From: Flavobacterium sp. N3904
GTDB taxonomy: Bacteria > Bacteroidota > Bacteroidia > Flavobacteriales > Flavobacteriaceae
Length of the DNA stretch: 64,000 bases
Assembly (NCBI RefSeq): GCF_025947305.1
Contig: NZ_CP110009.1
Coordinates: 3,885,501 to 3,949,500 of the forward strand
Reading direction: 5' to 3'
Shown here: positions 63,236 through 64,000 of the stretch, piece by piece
How positions within the stretch are numbered: the first letter of the stretch is position 1
Layout: each line of letters opens with the position of its first letter
Notes under the pieces: model-generated
What the model saw: only the letters and a program-made list of their open reading frames with translations
Told to the model about the DNA's origin: nothing
The model's database searches: none
Translations under genes and position numbers: made by a program

Positions 63236-63900
63236 ATGAAAAAAACATTAATTTTCTTATTTTTAGTTTTTATTGGTTGTAATTCAACCAAGGAAATTTC
63301 GAATTCAGAAAAAGAAAATATAACTACCGAATTGGATTACATATTCAATATTGACCAAAAATATGCAGGAGCTCCTTTTGAATACCTATTCAAAAAATAT
63401 GAGAAAAAAGAAGCATGGAAAATTTTTGAAATAAAAAGAGACAGTGTTGGCCTTGAAAATCAAAAAAAATTAAAAAATTATACTCAGAATATGGATATTT
63501 AGGATATGATAAGATTGGAAAAGAATACTCGCGAAAATTTTGGATTACTATCCAACACGCAGACAATGATATTAAGTTCCAACAAAAAATGCTTAAAGAA
63601 TTAGCAAAAGAAATCGATAAAAATAACGCAGAAAAATCTAATTATGCAATGCTCGAAGACAGAATTGCAATTAACCTAAACCAAAAGCAGAGATTTGGTT
63701 CGCAAGTTACTTACAATAAAGTAGGACAAGCAGTTCCAAAAAACGGATTAATTGACTCATTAAATGTTGACAATTTGAGAATTAAATATAATTTACCTCC
63801 TTTTAAAGAATATTATAATTCGATGACAACTGATCATTTTGAAATGAACAAAGATTATTTTTTAAAGCAAGGAATGAAAGAACCAAAACTATATGAATAA
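63236..63900 (+). pseudogene. Cassette 24: frameshifted DUF6624 lipoprotein
   Basis: Cassette 24 starts at 63205 (GTTGTAGGCAATG against CACTGCCTACAAC). The first frame (63236-63502) encodes a lipoprotein signal (LIFLFLVFIGCNSTKE; Cys about 15). After an A-rich stretch at about 63460-63477 the -1 frame continues YSEYGYLGYDKIGKEYSRKF, WITIQHADNDIKFQQKMLKE, YAMLEDRIAINLNQKQRFGS and on to 63900, the pattern of DUF6624 proteins. One base indel, a slippery run or a sequencing error divides the gene. Confidence 0.72.
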
Positions 63901-63909
63901 AAACACTGC

Positions 63910-64000
63910 CTACAACACACGCTACAAGCAATTTGGGCATTTGGCTTAATGGAAAAATTGGTTTGTATTTGGAAGATTTGGCAAATCCGAAAGATGACGC
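63910..64000 (+). repeat. attC-like site of cassette 24, cut by the window edge
   Basis: CTACAAC followed by ACACGCTACAAGCAATTTGG and the usual middle; the closing arm lies beyond the window, so the array probably continues. Confidence 0.82.

Noticed and set aside
41283..64000. CRISPR array
   Set aside because: The repeats are about 132 bp, palindromic, and separated by 340-2100-bp units with genes; there are no short uniform spacers and no cas genes.

Overview
The window looks like a chromosomal segment of a Flavobacterium-type member of the Bacteroidota. The evidence is AT-rich DNA, a flexirubin/aryl-polyene gene cluster containing a tyrosine ammonia-lyase very like the Flavobacterium johnsoniae enzyme, DUF4494 and DUF4202 proteins typical of the group, and TAnnTTTG promoter elements. 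No rRNA, tRNA or CRISPR array was recognised.

Layout. (1) 1-10.5 kb: flexirubin-type pigment genes. The minus-strand run is darA (partial), an FAD desaturase-like oxidoreductase, an LpxL-like acyltransferase, ACP, ketosynthase, ketoreductase, a frameshifted WG-repeat protein and the ammonia-lyase. A methyltransferase and a halogenase-like flavoprotein lie on the plus strand. (2) 10.5-11.9 kb: two paralogous exported proteins. (3) 12.0-14.8 kb: an arsenic operon (ArsR, DUF6428, ArsC-like phosphatase, Acr3). (4) 15-18.5 kb: two decayed gene cassettes; the recombination site of the first is split by an IS110-family element with a candidate bridge RNA. (5) 18.6-25.1 kb: ordinary chromosomal genes (CPBP protease, DUF4494, thioesterase, DUF1398, VOC proteins, KatG, DUF1801). 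(6) 25.3-39.2 kb: a nitrate/nitrite assimilation regulon: nirB, nirD, DUF4202, a NarX-like sensor kinase with a NarL-type regulator, a NarK transporter, a nitrate reductase fused to FAD and BFD-like domains, and a rubredoxin fusion protein. A TACGTA-containing motif recurs upstream of its transcription units.

(7) 39.8-64.0 kb is the striking part: an integron-like cassette array. A tyrosine recombinase without the IntI-specific insertion is followed by an attI-like site (three copies of a CAGACCTAT element, two forming a hairpin) and then by 24 consecutive cassettes, the last cut by the window edge. Every cassette ends in a ~132-bp attC-like imperfect palindrome that opens with AAC and closes with GTT. 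In 23 of 24 cassettes the first 9-15 bases after the G of GTT are complementary to the last bases before AAC of the same cassette, as expected for circular cassettes inserted at G^TT. All cassette genes point the same way as the recombinase, unlike the usual divergent integron layout. Seven cassettes have no evident gene and belong to two families (N1, 3 copies; N2, 4 copies). Three identical copies of a 1427-bp IS3-family element sit inside cassettes; one lacks a target duplication and lies in the only cassette that breaks the complementarity rule, so that cassette is probably an IS-IS recombinant.

The cargo is mostly small lipoproteins, exported or membrane proteins of unknown function, plus an RDD protein, a WG-repeat protein, a GNAT acetyltransferase and a DUF6624 protein. 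The decayed cassettes at 15-18.5 kb carry the same type of attC, so the system has acted at more than one place in this chromosome. All functional statements are read from sequence and remembered family motifs; no database search was run.
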